Shown piece after piece: positions 6,936 through 16,148 of a stretch of DNA of 64,000 bases; position 1 is the stretch's first letter, and every line of letters starts with the position of its first letter. Source of the DNA: an uncultured Oscillibacter sp. (GTDB lineage: Bacteria > Bacillota > Clostridia > Oscillospirales > Oscillospiraceae); NCBI GenBank assembly GCA_900544615.1, contig UQVS01000005.1, forward strand, positions 1-64,000, written 5' to 3'. The position numbers and the translations under genes are program-made. The notes under the pieces were generated by a model. The model made no database searches and had not been told where the DNA came from. It saw nothing but the letters and a program-made list of their open reading frames with translations.

Positions 6936-8354
6936 ATGGAGAAATTTTCAAACGACTATGCAGAGAACGTCCGGGTGCTGGACGATCTTCTGGGCGTGGG
7001 GCGCAGCTGCGACATGGTGAGCCGCAGCTACCTGATCGGCGGGCGGCAAGCCAGGCTCTGGGTGGTGGACGGCTTCGGCAGCGACGGCATCATTGAGCGG
7101 ATGGGGGCTTTCTGGCTGGCGCTGAAGCCGGAAACGGTGCAGGGGATGACCCGGATGCAGGAGTTCCTGGATCGCTGCATCACCTTTTCGGAATCCAACG
7201 TCACCTTTGACGTGTCCGATGCCGTGACCTCCGTGTTTCTGGGAAAGTCCCTGCTGGTGGTGGAAGGGCTTTCCGGGGCGGCGCTGATGGACGCCAAGGG
7301 CTATCCCAGCCGGGGCGTGGATGAGCCGCCGGACGGCAAGGTGCTCCGGGGCAGCCACGACGGCTTTGTGGAAGCCGTCGTCCCCAACATGGCGCTGCTG
7401 CGCCGCCGCATCCGGGACACCCATCTCACCATGGAGGGGCATAAACTGGGTTCCCGCACCCATAACGACGCCGTCCTCTGCTATCTGGACGACAAAGTGG
7501 ATCAGGATCTGCTGCGGAAGCTCCGGGGCAAGCTACTGGGGCTGGACGTCCGGTCGCTGTCCATGGCCCAGGAAAGTCTGGCGGAGGCCATCCGCCCCAA
7601 GCAGTGGTATAACCCCTTCCCGAAGGTTCGCTACACCGAGCGGCCGGACGTCGCGGCCGCCAGCATCATGGAGGGCAGCATCGTACTGATAGTGGACAAC
7701 TCCCCCTCGGTGATGATCCTGCCCACCAGCTTTTTCGATTTTACGCAGGAGTCCAACGACTATTACTTCCCGCCCCTCATCGGCACCTACCTCCGCATCC
7801 TGCGGGTAACGGTATTCCTGCTATCCCTGTTCATCACACCGGCGTGGTATCTCATGGTCAGCCAGCCCGACCGCCTGCCGGGGTGGCTGGATTTTCTCTC
7901 CTCCCCGGAGCCGGTGTCCCTGAGCCTTCTGAGTCAGCTGCTGGTGGTGGAATTCCTTATCGACGTGCTGAAGCTGGCCTCCCTCAACACGCCGGACAGT
8001 CTCTCCAACTCCTTTTCCATGCTGGGCGCTCTGGTGCTGGGAGATTTTGCCGTACAGGCCGGATGGCTGGGGCCGGAGGTGCTGGTATATATGGCCTTTG
8101 TATCCGTGGCGGGATTTGCCCAGCCCAGCTATGAGCTGGGCTACGCCTTTAAGCTGCTGCGGGTGGCGCTGCTGCTGGTCACAGCGGCCTTCGACGTCTG
8201 GGGATTCTGTCTGGGGGTGGTGGGCATCTTCGTTCTGCTCTGCACCACCAAGCCGCTGGTTGGAAAGGGATACCTCTATCCGCTGGTTCCTTTCAACGGC
8301 AAGGCTCTGCTGCGGCTGCTGATCCGGGAGCCTATCAGCCGGGACAATACCTGA
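6936..8354 (+). CDS. spoVAF: spore germination protein, SpoVAF/GerA A-subunit family
   Basis: The 472-residue protein fits the GerA/SpoVAF family: a soluble N-terminal domain (about 1-285) that includes a DAVTSVFLGKSLLVVEGL-type segment and the conserved RGVDEPPDGKVLRGSHDGF region near 128-147, then several membrane helices to about 455. GGAGGAG precedes ATG 6936. The family works in the inner spore membrane in germinant response or with the SpoVA channel. Normally spoVAF follows spoVAE-type genes; here it is alone, flanked by unrelated genes, so assignment to SpoVAF rather than a GerA A subunit rests on the overall feel of the sequence. It supports a sporulating lineage. Confidence 0.85.
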   Translation: MEKFSNDYAENVRVLDDLLGVGRSCDMVSRSYLIGGRQARLWVVDGFGSDGIIERMGAFWLALKPETVQGMTRMQEFLDRCITFSESNVTFDVSDAVTSVFLGKSLLVVEGLSGAALMDAKGYPSRGVDEPPDGKVLRGSHDGFVEAVVPNMALLRRRIRDTHLTMEGHKLGSRTHNDAVLCYLDDKVDQDLLRKLRGKLLGLDVRSLSMAQESLAEAIRPKQWYNPFPKVRYTERPDVAAASIMEGSIVLIVDNSPSVMILPTSFFDFTQESNDYYFPPLIGTYLRILRVTVFLLSLFITPAWYLMVSQPDRLPGWLDFLSSPEPVSLSLLSQLLVVEFLIDVLKLASLNTPDSLSNSFSMLGALVLGDFAVQAGWLGPEVLVYMAFVSVAGFAQPSYELGYAFKLLRVALLLVTAAFDVWGFCLGVVGIFVLLCTTKPLVGKGYLYPLVPFNGKALLRLLIREPISRDNT

Positions 8355-8391
8355 CAATGCAGCCCGTTCCGCTTTTTCCGCCGCAGTCTGC

Positions 8392-8440
8392 AAAAAGCAG
8401 GCCGGGGAACAGATATGATCTGTTCCCCGGCCTGCTTTTC
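8392..8440 (+). terminator. bidirectional terminator between convergent genes
   Basis: A long perfect stem (AGCAGGCCGGGGAACAGAT with its complement) is flanked by A-rich and T-rich runs, so it can stop transcription of both the germination gene and the DUF3810 gene. Confidence 0.9.
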
Positions 8441-8442
8441 AG

Positions 8443-9540
8443 TTAAATCCGATCCTTGTAATACGCCACCAGCAGCTCTACCACCATGCTGTAGGACTGC
8501 ATTCCGTTGGCGTCGCCGTAGGATTTCAGCGCCGCATCATACACCGTGTCGGTCACCTTTTCCACCACGTTGTCGCGGAACTGATCCCAGTAGGCGTTGT
8601 TGTCCAGCAGATCCGCGTTGACCTCCGGCGGCAGCGTGCTGCGGATGGCCTGATATGCCTCCGGGTCCGTTTCATACAGGGCGTTGCCCAGATGGATGAA
8701 GCCCAGCAGCCAGCCGGAATAGGCGTAGTCCGGCATCCCGCTGGTAACGGAGGCCAGCACCCCCAGAAAATTGCACTCCTGCTCCCATGCGATACCTCGC
8801 TGGTGGGCCAGCTCATGGGCAATGGTGGAGGGCAGCAGGCAGGCGGGGCTGTCCACATTCACATTGGACTCCCCCACACAGGCAAAATACACCCCCGTGA
8901 AGCCCATGATGCTCATGATCCGGGAGCAGCGCACCGCCTTGACGCCGGTATCCCGGAACTGCAAAAAGGGAAACAGCTCCGTAACGCCGCCGTAGACCGC
9001 CCTGCTCTCCGACAGGATCTGCTCTTTCGGCACGGCATAGATCCCGTTCTCATCCCGCGGCACTGTGTCCGCCGTGTCAGCCAGCTGCCGGGCAAAGTAC
9101 GCCGTCACCGATTTCAGATCCTCTACAGCCACCGGCTGGGCCGCAAGGCCGGAACGGTCCCGGAAGCTGTCCGTCCAGTAGTTCACGCCCCACATGAGAC
9201 AGAACAGGGTGTAAACCGTCAGGCAGACGTCCGCCGCCAGCAGCACGGCGCTGTAGGCCCGCTGTCTGCGGCGGCCTTTCGCCTTTATGACAGCGGCGAC
9301 ACTCCAGACCGCATAGGCCGCAGCCCCCACCGCCGCCAGCGCGTACAGCAGCTCCATCACCGACAGGCAGGTCAGGGCGCACAGCTGCCCCAGCGCCGCT
9401 TTCAGCGGCGTGGTGACATGATCCGCAAAGCTGTTCATCAGCCCCCGGTGATGCCGCAGGACAAAATACAGCCCCAGCAGAACGCCGTTGACCGCCAGCC
9501 AGAGGTGCAGTTTTTCATATGTTTTCCAGAAGTTTCTCAT
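8443..9540 (-). CDS. DUF3810 family membrane-anchored zinc-peptidase-like protein
   Basis: The 365-residue protein has three hydrophobic segments in the first 120 residues and then a soluble region with the zinc-metallopeptidase signature HELAH (242-246) followed by a candidate third ligand Glu near 253-255 (AWEQEC). This matches the DUF3810 family. The active domain probably faces outside the membrane. Substrate is unknown. The start MRNFW at 9540 gives a positively charged N-terminus; an in-frame ATG at 9552 is an alternative, and neither has an ideal ribosome site. It ends against a bidirectional terminator and appears to be a single gene. Confidence 0.85.
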   Translation of the reverse strand: MRNFWKTYEKLHLWLAVNGVLLGLYFVLRHHRGLMNSFADHVTTPLKAALGQLCALTCLSVMELLYALAAVGAAAYAVWSVAAVIKAKGRRRQRAYSAVLLAADVCLTVYTLFCLMWGVNYWTDSFRDRSGLAAQPVAVEDLKSVTAYFARQLADTADTVPRDENGIYAVPKEQILSESRAVYGGVTELFPFLQFRDTGVKAVRCSRIMSIMGFTGVYFACVGESNVNVDSPACLLPSTIAHELAHQRGIAWEQECNFLGVLASVTSGMPDYAYSGWLLGFIHLGNALYETDPEAYQAIRSTLPPEVNADLLDNNAYWDQFRDNVVEKVTDTVYDAALKSYGDANGMQSYSMVVELLVAYYKDRI

Positions 9541-9626
9541 GGGCTCCACCATTGCCGTCCCGCAGAAGCGGCGGCTCTCAAAAGATGATGTGTAAGGCGC
9601 CGCAGGGCGCCTTACACATAAAAATG

Positions 9627-10361
9627 TTATTCGGCCGCTGCCAGCAGCTGTTTTGTATACGGGTCCTGCGGATGATCGAAAAGACCGTCCACCGTCCCCT
9701 GCTCCACAATGCGGCCCTGCTTCATCACCAGCGCGGCGTCGCACAGCTGATAGACCACGTTCAGGTCGTGAGAGATGAAGAGATAGCTGAGATCCAGCTC
9801 GTCCCGCAGCTCTCTGAGGAGCTTCAGAATTTGTGCCTGAATGGTGACGTCCAGTGCGCTGACCGGCTCATCCGCAATGAGGAACCGGGGCCGCTGGATC
9901 AGCGCCACGGCAATGGACACCCGCTGCCGCTGGCCGCCGGACAGCTCTGCAGGTCGTGCTTTCAGCACTTCCTCCGGCAGCTCCACCCGCTCCAGCATCT
10001 CCCGTACCCGGCGCTTCCGCTCCGGGGCGTCGTATTTTCCGTAGATCCGCAGCGGCTCCTCCAGCAGCCACTCCACCGAATAGGCCGGATTCAGGGAGCT
10101 GTAGGGGTCCTGAAAGATCATCTGAGGGCGCTTTGTATAGTGGATCACCTGACCGGCGGCCGGCCTCACCATGCCGAGAATGGTTTTAGCCAGCGTGGAC
10201 TTGCCCGTGCCGGATTCGCCCACCAGCCCCAGGATCTCCCCCCGGTGAACGTCAAAGGACACATCGTGGATCACCTCATGAAAGCGCTTGCGGCCCAGTA
10301 TGCCGCTCTCCCGGTACCCGGCGGATACGCCGCGGAGGGAAAGTACCAGTTCATCCGTCAC
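9627..10361 (-). CDS. oligopeptide/nickel-type ABC transporter ATP-binding protein (OppF/DppF-like)
   Basis: The 244-residue ATPase has Walker A GESGTGKST (48-56), signature LSGGQRQR and Walker B FLIADEP. It is the second ATPase of a five-gene importer. It starts with GTG at 10361, overlapping the TGA of the upstream ATPase gene as GTGA, with AAGGAGG well placed upstream. It is short for OppF (usually about 300) because it lacks the C-terminal oligopeptide extension common in that family. It should energise import of peptides or a similar substrate captured by the lipoprotein at 12947-14515. Confidence 0.93.
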   Translation of the reverse strand: MTDELVLSLRGVSAGYRESGILGRKRFHEVIHDVSFDVHRGEILGLVGESGTGKSTLAKTILGMVRPAAGQVIHYTKRPQMIFQDPYSSLNPAYSVEWLLEEPLRIYGKYDAPERKRRVREMLERVELPEEVLKARPAELSGGQRQRVSIAVALIQRPRFLIADEPVSALDVTIQAQILKLLRELRDELDLSYLFISHDLNVVYQLCDAALVMKQGRIVEQGTVDGLFDHPQDPYTKQLLAAAE

Positions 10362-11149
10362 GGCTGCGCCTCCTTTCGGTTCCGGGTGGGGATGGCGTCG
10401 ATGAGCTTTTTCGTATAGGGGTGCTGTGGGTGGTAAAAGACCTGATCGGTCTCACCGGCCTCCACCAGAACGCCCTTCTGCATTACCGCCACCCGGCGGC
10501 ACAGCTTCCGCACCACGTTCAGGTTGTGGGAGATGAACAGCATGGACACGCCGCTCTCCCGGTTCAGCTTCTTCAACATTTCCAGAATCTGAGCCTGAAT
10601 GGTCACATCCAGCGCCGTGGTCGGCTCATCCAGCAGCAGCAGCTTGGGCCGGTTCACAATGGCCGCGGCGATCATGGCCCGCTGAAGCATCCCGCCGGAC
10701 AGCTCGTGGGGATACTTCCCATAAATCGTCTCCGGCTCCGGCAGCTCCGCTTCCGCCATGGCTGCCAGCGCCCGCTTCTGCCGTTCGGTTCTGGAAAGAT
10801 CGGTGTGAATCCGCAGGGTTTCCTCCACCTGCGGGCCGATCTTCATCAGGGGATCCATGCAGCTTTGCGGCTCCTGAAACACCACGCCGATGTCCGCCCC
10901 CTGAATCTTCCGCAGGGCAGAACGCTCCGCGTGGAGCAGTTCCTGTCCGTCCAGCAGGATCTGACCGGAATAGTCGCACTGCTTCCGGGGCAGCAGCCCC
11001 GCCACGCTCATGGCCGTCACGGATTTCCCGGAGCCGGATTCGCCCACCAGCCCCAGAATCTCGCCGTTCCGGATGGTCAGGCTCACGCCGCTGACCGCTT
11101 CCCGCTCCCGGCTGTGGAACTTCACGTGCAGGTTCTGAATTTCCAGCAT
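10358..11149 (-). CDS. oligopeptide/nickel-type ABC transporter ATP-binding protein (OppD/DppD-like)
   Basis: The 263-residue ATPase begins MLEIQNLHVKF, with Walker A GESGSGKS (36-43), signature LSGGMLQR, Walker B LLLLDEP and the family's C-terminal HPYTKKLIDAIP. The same frame stays open upstream to 11986, but that stretch lies out of frame over the permease gene and is not protein; the real start is ATG 11149, overlapping the permease stop as TGATG. It works with the ATPase at 9627-10361 as a heterodimer. Confidence 0.95.
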   Translation of the reverse strand: MLEIQNLHVKFHSREREAVSGVSLTIRNGEILGLVGESGSGKSVTAMSVAGLLPRKQCDYSGQILLDGQELLHAERSALRKIQGADIGVVFQEPQSCMDPLMKIGPQVEETLRIHTDLSRTERQKRALAAMAEAELPEPETIYGKYPHELSGGMLQRAMIAAAIVNRPKLLLLDEPTTALDVTIQAQILEMLKKLNRESGVSMLFISHNLNVVRKLCRRVAVMQKGVLVEAGETDQVFYHPQHPYTKKLIDAIPTRNRKEAQP

Positions 11150-11958
11150 CAGATCCCACCTCCGTTCCGGCGCTGTAACCCCTCGCCGATGAGTCCCACG
11201 CCGAAGATCATCCAGACGAGGATCAGCCCGGTGCCAAGGGCATACCACGGGGCGCTGAGGAACATCCCCTGACTTTCCGAGAGCATATAGCCCAGCGACG
11301 CGTCCGGCGGGGTCACGCCGATGCAGAGATAGCTCATGGACGCTTCCGCCAGCACGGCGTTGTTGAACCCGATGGTCAGGGCCGGCAGCAGCACGCTCCA
11401 TGTGTTGGGCAGGATGTGCCGCCACAGGATGCGCCCGCTGGACGCGCCCATGAGCCGGGCGCTCTTTACATAGTTGACCTCCCGAAGCCCGGCGTAGGTT
11501 CCGCGGGCCATCCGGGCAAAGCTGGGGATGAACACCAGCCCCAGTGCAAGGATGACGTTGCCCGTTTTTCCCGGCCCCAGCAGGCTGATGACCACCAGCG
11601 CCAGCAGGATGCTGGGAAACGCCGTCAGCACATCGCCAAGGCGCATGAGCACATCGTCCACAATGCCGCCGAAATAGCCGGTGACGGCGCCCAGCACCGT
11701 ACCGCACACCGCGCCGATGGCCACGGTACACAGGGCGATGCCGTAGGTCGTTCCAGCACCCTTGAGAACCCGGCTGAAAATATCCCGGCCAAAGCTGTCT
11801 GTCCCCATGAGATGCGCCAGCGACGGCGGGGACAGCTTGGGGCCTGCCGCCATGGCGTTGGGATCGTAGGGCGTCCAGAAAATGCCCATGACGATCAGTA
11901 CCGTCAGGATGCCGGTCATGACCAGCCCCGCCATGAGGTAGGAATTTCTCTTGTTCAT
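11149..11958 (-). CDS. oligopeptide/nickel-type ABC transporter permease (OppC/DppC-like)
   Basis: The 269-residue inner-membrane subunit has the N-terminal HLMGTDSFGRDIFSRVL motif typical of DppC/OppC and the EAA loop (around GASSGRILWRHILPN) that docks on the ATPases. About six membrane helices. Its ATG overlaps the stop of the partner permease (ATGA), so the operon is tightly coupled. Confidence 0.95.
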   Translation of the reverse strand: MNKRNSYLMAGLVMTGILTVLIVMGIFWTPYDPNAMAAGPKLSPPSLAHLMGTDSFGRDIFSRVLKGAGTTYGIALCTVAIGAVCGTVLGAVTGYFGGIVDDVLMRLGDVLTAFPSILLALVVISLLGPGKTGNVILALGLVFIPSFARMARGTYAGLREVNYVKSARLMGASSGRILWRHILPNTWSVLLPALTIGFNNAVLAEASMSYLCIGVTPPDASLGYMLSESQGMFLSAPWYALGTGLILVWMIFGVGLIGEGLQRRNGGGI

Positions 11959-12893
11959 CTGGCCGTCCCTCCCATCCGGGGATCAATGCAGCGGTTGACC
12001 AGATCCGCCGCCGTGCCGGAGAGCACCACCCAGAAGGCCAGAATCACCACGATGGCCTCCACCACCGGGTAGTCCTGATTGGAAATGGAAGCCACCAGCA
12101 TCCGCCCCAGACCGGGGATGGAGAACACCTGCTCTACCACAATGCTGCCTGCCACGATCTCCGCCATGGTCTGTCCTAAAAAGGTCACGGTTGGCACCAG
12201 CGAATTTTTCAGCACATGGCCCCACAGCACCTGATGCCGGTCATTGCCGCGGGCGATGGCCGTGCGGACATAGGGCTTATTCATATCGCTGATGACGGTG
12301 CTGCGGAGCATCCGCACCGTCATAGCGACCCTCGGAATGGCAATGGACACGGCGGCAAAGAATAAGTACACCAGAGACTTCCCCGGATTCTCCGCCAGCC
12401 CCGGAAAGTCGCCGGGGACAAAGACCCGGAGGGCGATACCGAAGAACCAGGAAATGAGGATGCCGGTGAAAAAGGGCGGCACCGCCATGCAGAACTGGTT
12501 CAGGACAGTGTGAAGCCCCTCCAGCTTTCCGTTGGAGGACAGCAGCCCCAGCGGCAGGGATATCGCGGTGATCAGCACAAAACTCACAAGGCTCAGGCAC
12601 AGCGTCACCATCACCTTGGGAGCCAGCAGCTCCCGCACCGGCTGGCGGTACTGAAAGGACGTTCCCAGATTGCCGGTAAAGAACCCGGCAAGCCACTCGC
12701 CGTACCGCACCGGCAGGGGGCGGTTCAGCCCCATCTCCTCCCGGAGAGCCGCCACCTTTTCCGGGGTGGCCTGGGTTCCCAGCAGGGTGGCTGCCGGGTC
12801 GCCGGAGATCAGATCAAAGGCCGCAAACGTCAGAAAGGAGACGACCGCCATGGTGACCAGCAGCGTCAGGATCTTCCGCGCTGTGTATCGCAT
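11955..12893 (-). CDS. oligopeptide/nickel-type ABC transporter permease (OppB/DppB-like)
   Basis: This 312-residue permease has the DppB/OppB N-terminal layout (helix, then a long periplasmic segment with EEMGLNRPLPVRYGEWL and GNLGTSF) and an EAA loop (ARGNDRHQVLWGHVLKNSL). The start at 12893 is preferred because AAGGGAG is 9 bp upstream; an ATG at 12902 lies too close to that site. It is the first permease after the binding protein, 54 bp downstream. Confidence 0.93.
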   Translation of the reverse strand: MRYTARKILTLLVTMAVVSFLTFAAFDLISGDPAATLLGTQATPEKVAALREEMGLNRPLPVRYGEWLAGFFTGNLGTSFQYRQPVRELLAPKVMVTLCLSLVSFVLITAISLPLGLLSSNGKLEGLHTVLNQFCMAVPPFFTGILISWFFGIALRVFVPGDFPGLAENPGKSLVYLFFAAVSIAIPRVAMTVRMLRSTVISDMNKPYVRTAIARGNDRHQVLWGHVLKNSLVPTVTFLGQTMAEIVAGSIVVEQVFSIPGLGRMLVASISNQDYPVVEAIVVILAFWVVLSGTAADLVNRCIDPRMGGTAR

Positions 12894-12946
12894 GGCTGTC
12901 ATCTCCCTTCCGGGTCAGCGGCGTAAAAACATCCGCTGTTCATTGC

Positions 12947-14515
12947 TTATTTCGTGTAGTGAAAGGTGGAAATATCCAACACATAGATGGGGTAGAAGTC
13001 CGGGCCTTCCAGACCGTCCCGCACCGCCACGAAGTCCGCCATATCCTGAATATAGACGTTGGCGGCGTTGTCCGTCAGGTTCTTTTCCAGTTCCTTGTAC
13101 AGATCGGTCTGCTCCCCGTCGTCATAGCAGGTCTGGGCCTGCGCGTACAGCGCGTCATAGTCATCATTGCTGTAGTTGATGAAGTTGTTGCCGGCGGTGG
13201 AAACAAAGCGGCTCAGCATGGCGGAGGCCGTCATGTTGGAGGCGTCCACGCCCACCACAGTGGACTGGAACTGCCGGTTGGAGTAGGTGTCCTGCACCCA
13301 GCTCTCCCAGGTAACGGGCTGAATGGTGGCGGTGATGCCCACGGCCTTCAGCTGCTCCACGATAACCTGTGCGGTGTCCATGTGGGGCTGATAGTTGCTG
13401 GGAACGGTGATGGTCATCTCAAAGCCGTCGGGATAACCGGCCTCCGCCAGCAGCGCCTTGGCCTTTTCCGTGTTGTATTCGTAGGTGTTGGTAAGGCTGT
13501 CATCAAAATACTTGCTGAAGGCAGGGTACATACTGGAACCCAGCAGGGTGCCGTAGCCGTCAAAGGCCAGCTCCAGAATCTGCTGGCGGTCAACGGCATA
13601 GCACAGGGCCTGCCGCACCCGCACATCGTCAAAGGGCTTTTCCGCATTGTTGAGGTACAGGGCCTGCACCAGATTCATGGTGCCTTCTTCCACATGGAAG
13701 CCGTCTCCCAACTGGGCGATCTGGGTGGTGGTCAGGTGGGCAAACACGTCCACCGCGCCGCTCTGGAGGCTCAGGAGGATGCTGTCCGCATTCTCAATGA
13801 TCTTATAGGTGACCTTGGTCAGCTCCGGCTTTTCGCCCCAGTAATCGTCAAACCGCTCCAGCACCACGGATTCCTGCGCCGTCCGGGAAACGAACAAGAA
13901 CGGGCCGGTACCCACGGGAGCGGTATCCTGCTCCGTGTAGTCCTTGGGCAGAATGGCGGTGGTGAGATAGGAGGTGAATTCGTTGTTGGGTTCCTTCAGC
14001 CGGAAGCAGACGGTGTCGTCCCCCTCCGCATACATCTCCACGCCGGCAAAGGCAGCCACCTGAATGATGTCGGCACTGTCAGGCTCGGCGCAGCGCTGAT
14101 AGGACCAGATCACGTCCTCCGGCGTCACGTCCTGCCCGTTGTGGAACTTTACGCCGGGACGCAGCTTGAAGGTATAAAGCAGATGGTCGTCAGAAACCGT
14201 GTAGCTCTCCGCCACGGCGGGATTCAGGTTGCCGCTGGCGTCGGGTTTCAGAAGACCCTCAAATACGTTGAACATCACTTCGCGGGTTCCTGCCTTCACG
14301 GTTTTGTGAGGGTCAAGACTGCTGTCCAGATCCTGAGCGATACCCACGTTCAGCTCGCCTGCCGCAGCGCGGGCCTCAGGGCCGTCTGCCGGGGTGCTGG
14401 TGGTGCTCTGGTCGGTGTTTTCAGTCGTCCCGGTCTGGCTGCCGCCTCCGCATCCGCTGAGTACGGCGCTCAGAAGGCAGACCGCTGCCAAAAGCGTCAG
14501 GATTCTCTTTTTCAT
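12947..14515 (-). CDS. ABC transporter substrate-binding lipoprotein, family 5 (peptide/nickel type)
   Basis: The 522-residue protein has a lipoprotein signal ending at LSGC (lipid Cys22), then a Ser/Thr-rich linker and an SBP_bac_5 fold with landmarks such as TFKLRPGVKFHNGQDVTPED and RQALCYAVDR. Mature lipoproteins of this family catch oligopeptides, dipeptides, nickel or other solutes outside the membrane. The ligand cannot be read from sequence. ATG 14515 has AAGGAG 8 bp upstream. It is the first gene of the five-gene operon 14735-9627 and is probably the most expressed. Confidence 0.95.
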   Translation of the reverse strand: MKKRILTLLAAVCLLSAVLSGCGGGSQTGTTENTDQSTTSTPADGPEARAAAGELNVGIAQDLDSSLDPHKTVKAGTREVMFNVFEGLLKPDASGNLNPAVAESYTVSDDHLLYTFKLRPGVKFHNGQDVTPEDVIWSYQRCAEPDSADIIQVAAFAGVEMYAEGDDTVCFRLKEPNNEFTSYLTTAILPKDYTEQDTAPVGTGPFLFVSRTAQESVVLERFDDYWGEKPELTKVTYKIIENADSILLSLQSGAVDVFAHLTTTQIAQLGDGFHVEEGTMNLVQALYLNNAEKPFDDVRVRQALCYAVDRQQILELAFDGYGTLLGSSMYPAFSKYFDDSLTNTYEYNTEKAKALLAEAGYPDGFEMTITVPSNYQPHMDTAQVIVEQLKAVGITATIQPVTWESWVQDTYSNRQFQSTVVGVDASNMTASAMLSRFVSTAGNNFINYSNDDYDALYAQAQTCYDDGEQTDLYKELEKNLTDNAANVYIQDMADFVAVRDGLEGPDFYPIYVLDISTFHYTK

Positions 14516-14706
14516 ATGCAATTCTCCTTTTTATATCACTGCTCCGGGGAGTCAGTGTATCTGCGGAACTGGAGTCGTCCCATCCCGCATATTCTCAGTG
14601 CCGGACGGCGCTGAAAATACCAAAGAACAGCGAAACTGCTGCGGCCAAACCGCAAAGCAGCCCTGCAGGGCTTGTTATTTTTCTAACGATAACCCTGCAA
14701 GGCTGT

Positions 14707-14735
14707 ATTGTACAGGAAAGCGCCATAAAAGGCAA
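14707..14735 (-). promoter_or_regulatory. promoter of the peptide ABC operon
   Basis: TTGCCT and TACAAT with a 17-bp spacer, giving a leader of about 185 bases. The leader includes a long hairpin (GCAGGGTTAT with ATAAC..GCCCTGC, about 14665-14700) of unknown role. Confidence 0.7.
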
Positions 14736-14742
14736 GCCTTTT

Positions 14743-15984
14743 TTATGCTTTTTCCGCCTTTTTCGGAATGTCCGGCGTCTGCTCAGAGGGGAGAGGCGCG
14801 GTATAGCGCTCCGTTTCCACCGGCAGATCCTTTTCCGCCAGCCGCCGGTTTACCAGAAAGGCCACCAGATTGTACAGGCAGGCGCACACCGGCACGCCGA
14901 AGAACATCCCGGCTACCCCGAAGAAGCTGCCGCCCACCAGAATGGCGATGATGACCCACAGGCTGGGCAGCCCTGTGCTGTCGCCCAGAATTTTGGGGCC
15001 GATGAAGTTGCCGTCCAGCTGCTGGAGCGCCAGCACGAACAGCAGGAAGTACAGGGACTTGATGGGATCGACCAGCAGGATCAGGAAGAAGCTGGGAATG
15101 GCCCCCAGAAACGGGCCGAAGAAGGGGATGATATTGGTCACGCCCACAAAGACGGACACCAGCGGCGTGTAGGGCATATTCAGGATGGAACAGCCGATAA
15201 AACACAGAATCCCGATGATAAGGGAATCCAGCAGCTTGCCCCGGACAAAACCGGAGAAAATATGGTCCGCCTTGTTAGCGCCCCGGAAGATCCAGTAGAC
15301 CTGATCTCCGGCAAAGAGACTGTAGGTGGTCTTCCGGGCGTGGGCGGCGCAGCGTTCCTTCGTGGCCATGAAATACACGGAGACAATGACCCCCACCAGC
15401 AGATTTTTCAGGAAGCTCACCGTGCTGACCACGCCGCCGGAAACGGCGATCATCAGCATCTGCGTCCGGGCCAGAACTTCATTTTTCAGCCACTCGGTAG
15501 CCGTCGCGTAGAATTTGTCCATCTGCGCCGCCACCCATGCCTCCACCGTGGGGTTGCTCTCCAGCAGATGCTCCATCCAGCCGCTGATGGTGTTATAGTA
15601 GCTCTCCACACTGGAAAACAGCTGTACCACGCTCTGATACAGCTGCGGCAGCAGCACATGGCCCAGCACATAGCACAGCAGCGCAATGATGGCCCACGTC
15701 AGCACCAGACTGACAGCCCGCGCCCCGTGGGAGATCAGACGCCCTGCCCTGCGGGCGGATTCCAGCCTGCCGGGAAACAGCCGCCGCTCGATGAAGTCAA
15801 TCACCGGGGCCAGCAGGTAAGCCAGCACGCCGCCGATGATCACCGGCTGGAGCGCGCCCAGCAGCTGGCTGCCGAAGGCCGGTAATACCCGGTGGCCAAA
15901 CAGGGTATCATAAAACAGCAGAATCGCGGCCACGGTCAAAAAGATCGCCAGTCCCCAGCGCAGTGCTCCGTCCTTGTTTTTCAT
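14743..15984 (-). CDS. AI-2E family transporter (UPF0118/PerM-like permease)
   Basis: The 413-residue protein has the family layout: two N-terminal helices, a long amphipathic segment (about 100-200), and a C-terminal group of helices with NIIPFFGPFLGAIPSFFLIL and a LGDSTGLPSLWVIIAILVGG-type segment. The family contains TqsA-like autoinducer exporters and Na+/H+ antiporters, so the name does not fix the substrate. A short AAAAGGC/GCCTTTT stem just after the stop is a weak terminator that overlaps the -35 of the next operon. It appears monocistronic. Confidence 0.9.
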   Translation of the reverse strand: MKNKDGALRWGLAIFLTVAAILLFYDTLFGHRVLPAFGSQLLGALQPVIIGGVLAYLLAPVIDFIERRLFPGRLESARRAGRLISHGARAVSLVLTWAIIALLCYVLGHVLLPQLYQSVVQLFSSVESYYNTISGWMEHLLESNPTVEAWVAAQMDKFYATATEWLKNEVLARTQMLMIAVSGGVVSTVSFLKNLLVGVIVSVYFMATKERCAAHARKTTYSLFAGDQVYWIFRGANKADHIFSGFVRGKLLDSLIIGILCFIGCSILNMPYTPLVSVFVGVTNIIPFFGPFLGAIPSFFLILLVDPIKSLYFLLFVLALQQLDGNFIGPKILGDSTGLPSLWVIIAILVGGSFFGVAGMFFGVPVCACLYNLVAFLVNRRLAEKDLPVETERYTAPLPSEQTPDIPKKAEKA

Positions 15985-16046
15985 CTGTTTCCGCCTTCCC
16001 GCCTGTTTTTTTACAATACCTTTATTCTACACGCCGCCCCGCGTAA

Positions 16047-16075
16047 TTGCAATCCTCATTTGCCCGTGCTATACT
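16047..16075 (+). promoter_or_regulatory. promoter of the lipid kinase-Nudix operon
   Basis: TTGCAA and TATACT, 17-bp spacer, with TGC just before the -10 box (extended -10). The CCCGTGCTA core recurs at two other promoters in this window. Confidence 0.7.
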
Positions 16076-16148
16076 ACTTTAACCATCTGTTAACATTCGT
16101 AACCGCCTCAGGCGGGAAGTGCTTTTATTTTTCTTCGGAGGCATGGAT

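Noticed and set aside
10358..11986. Apparent 542-residue fusion protein on the minus strand
   Set aside because: The upstream 279 residues lie out of frame over the permease gene; the ATPase has its own overlapping start at 11149.
14522..14706. Possible riboswitch in the peptide ABC operon leader
   Set aside because: A long hairpin is present, but no conserved riboswitch core could be recognised.
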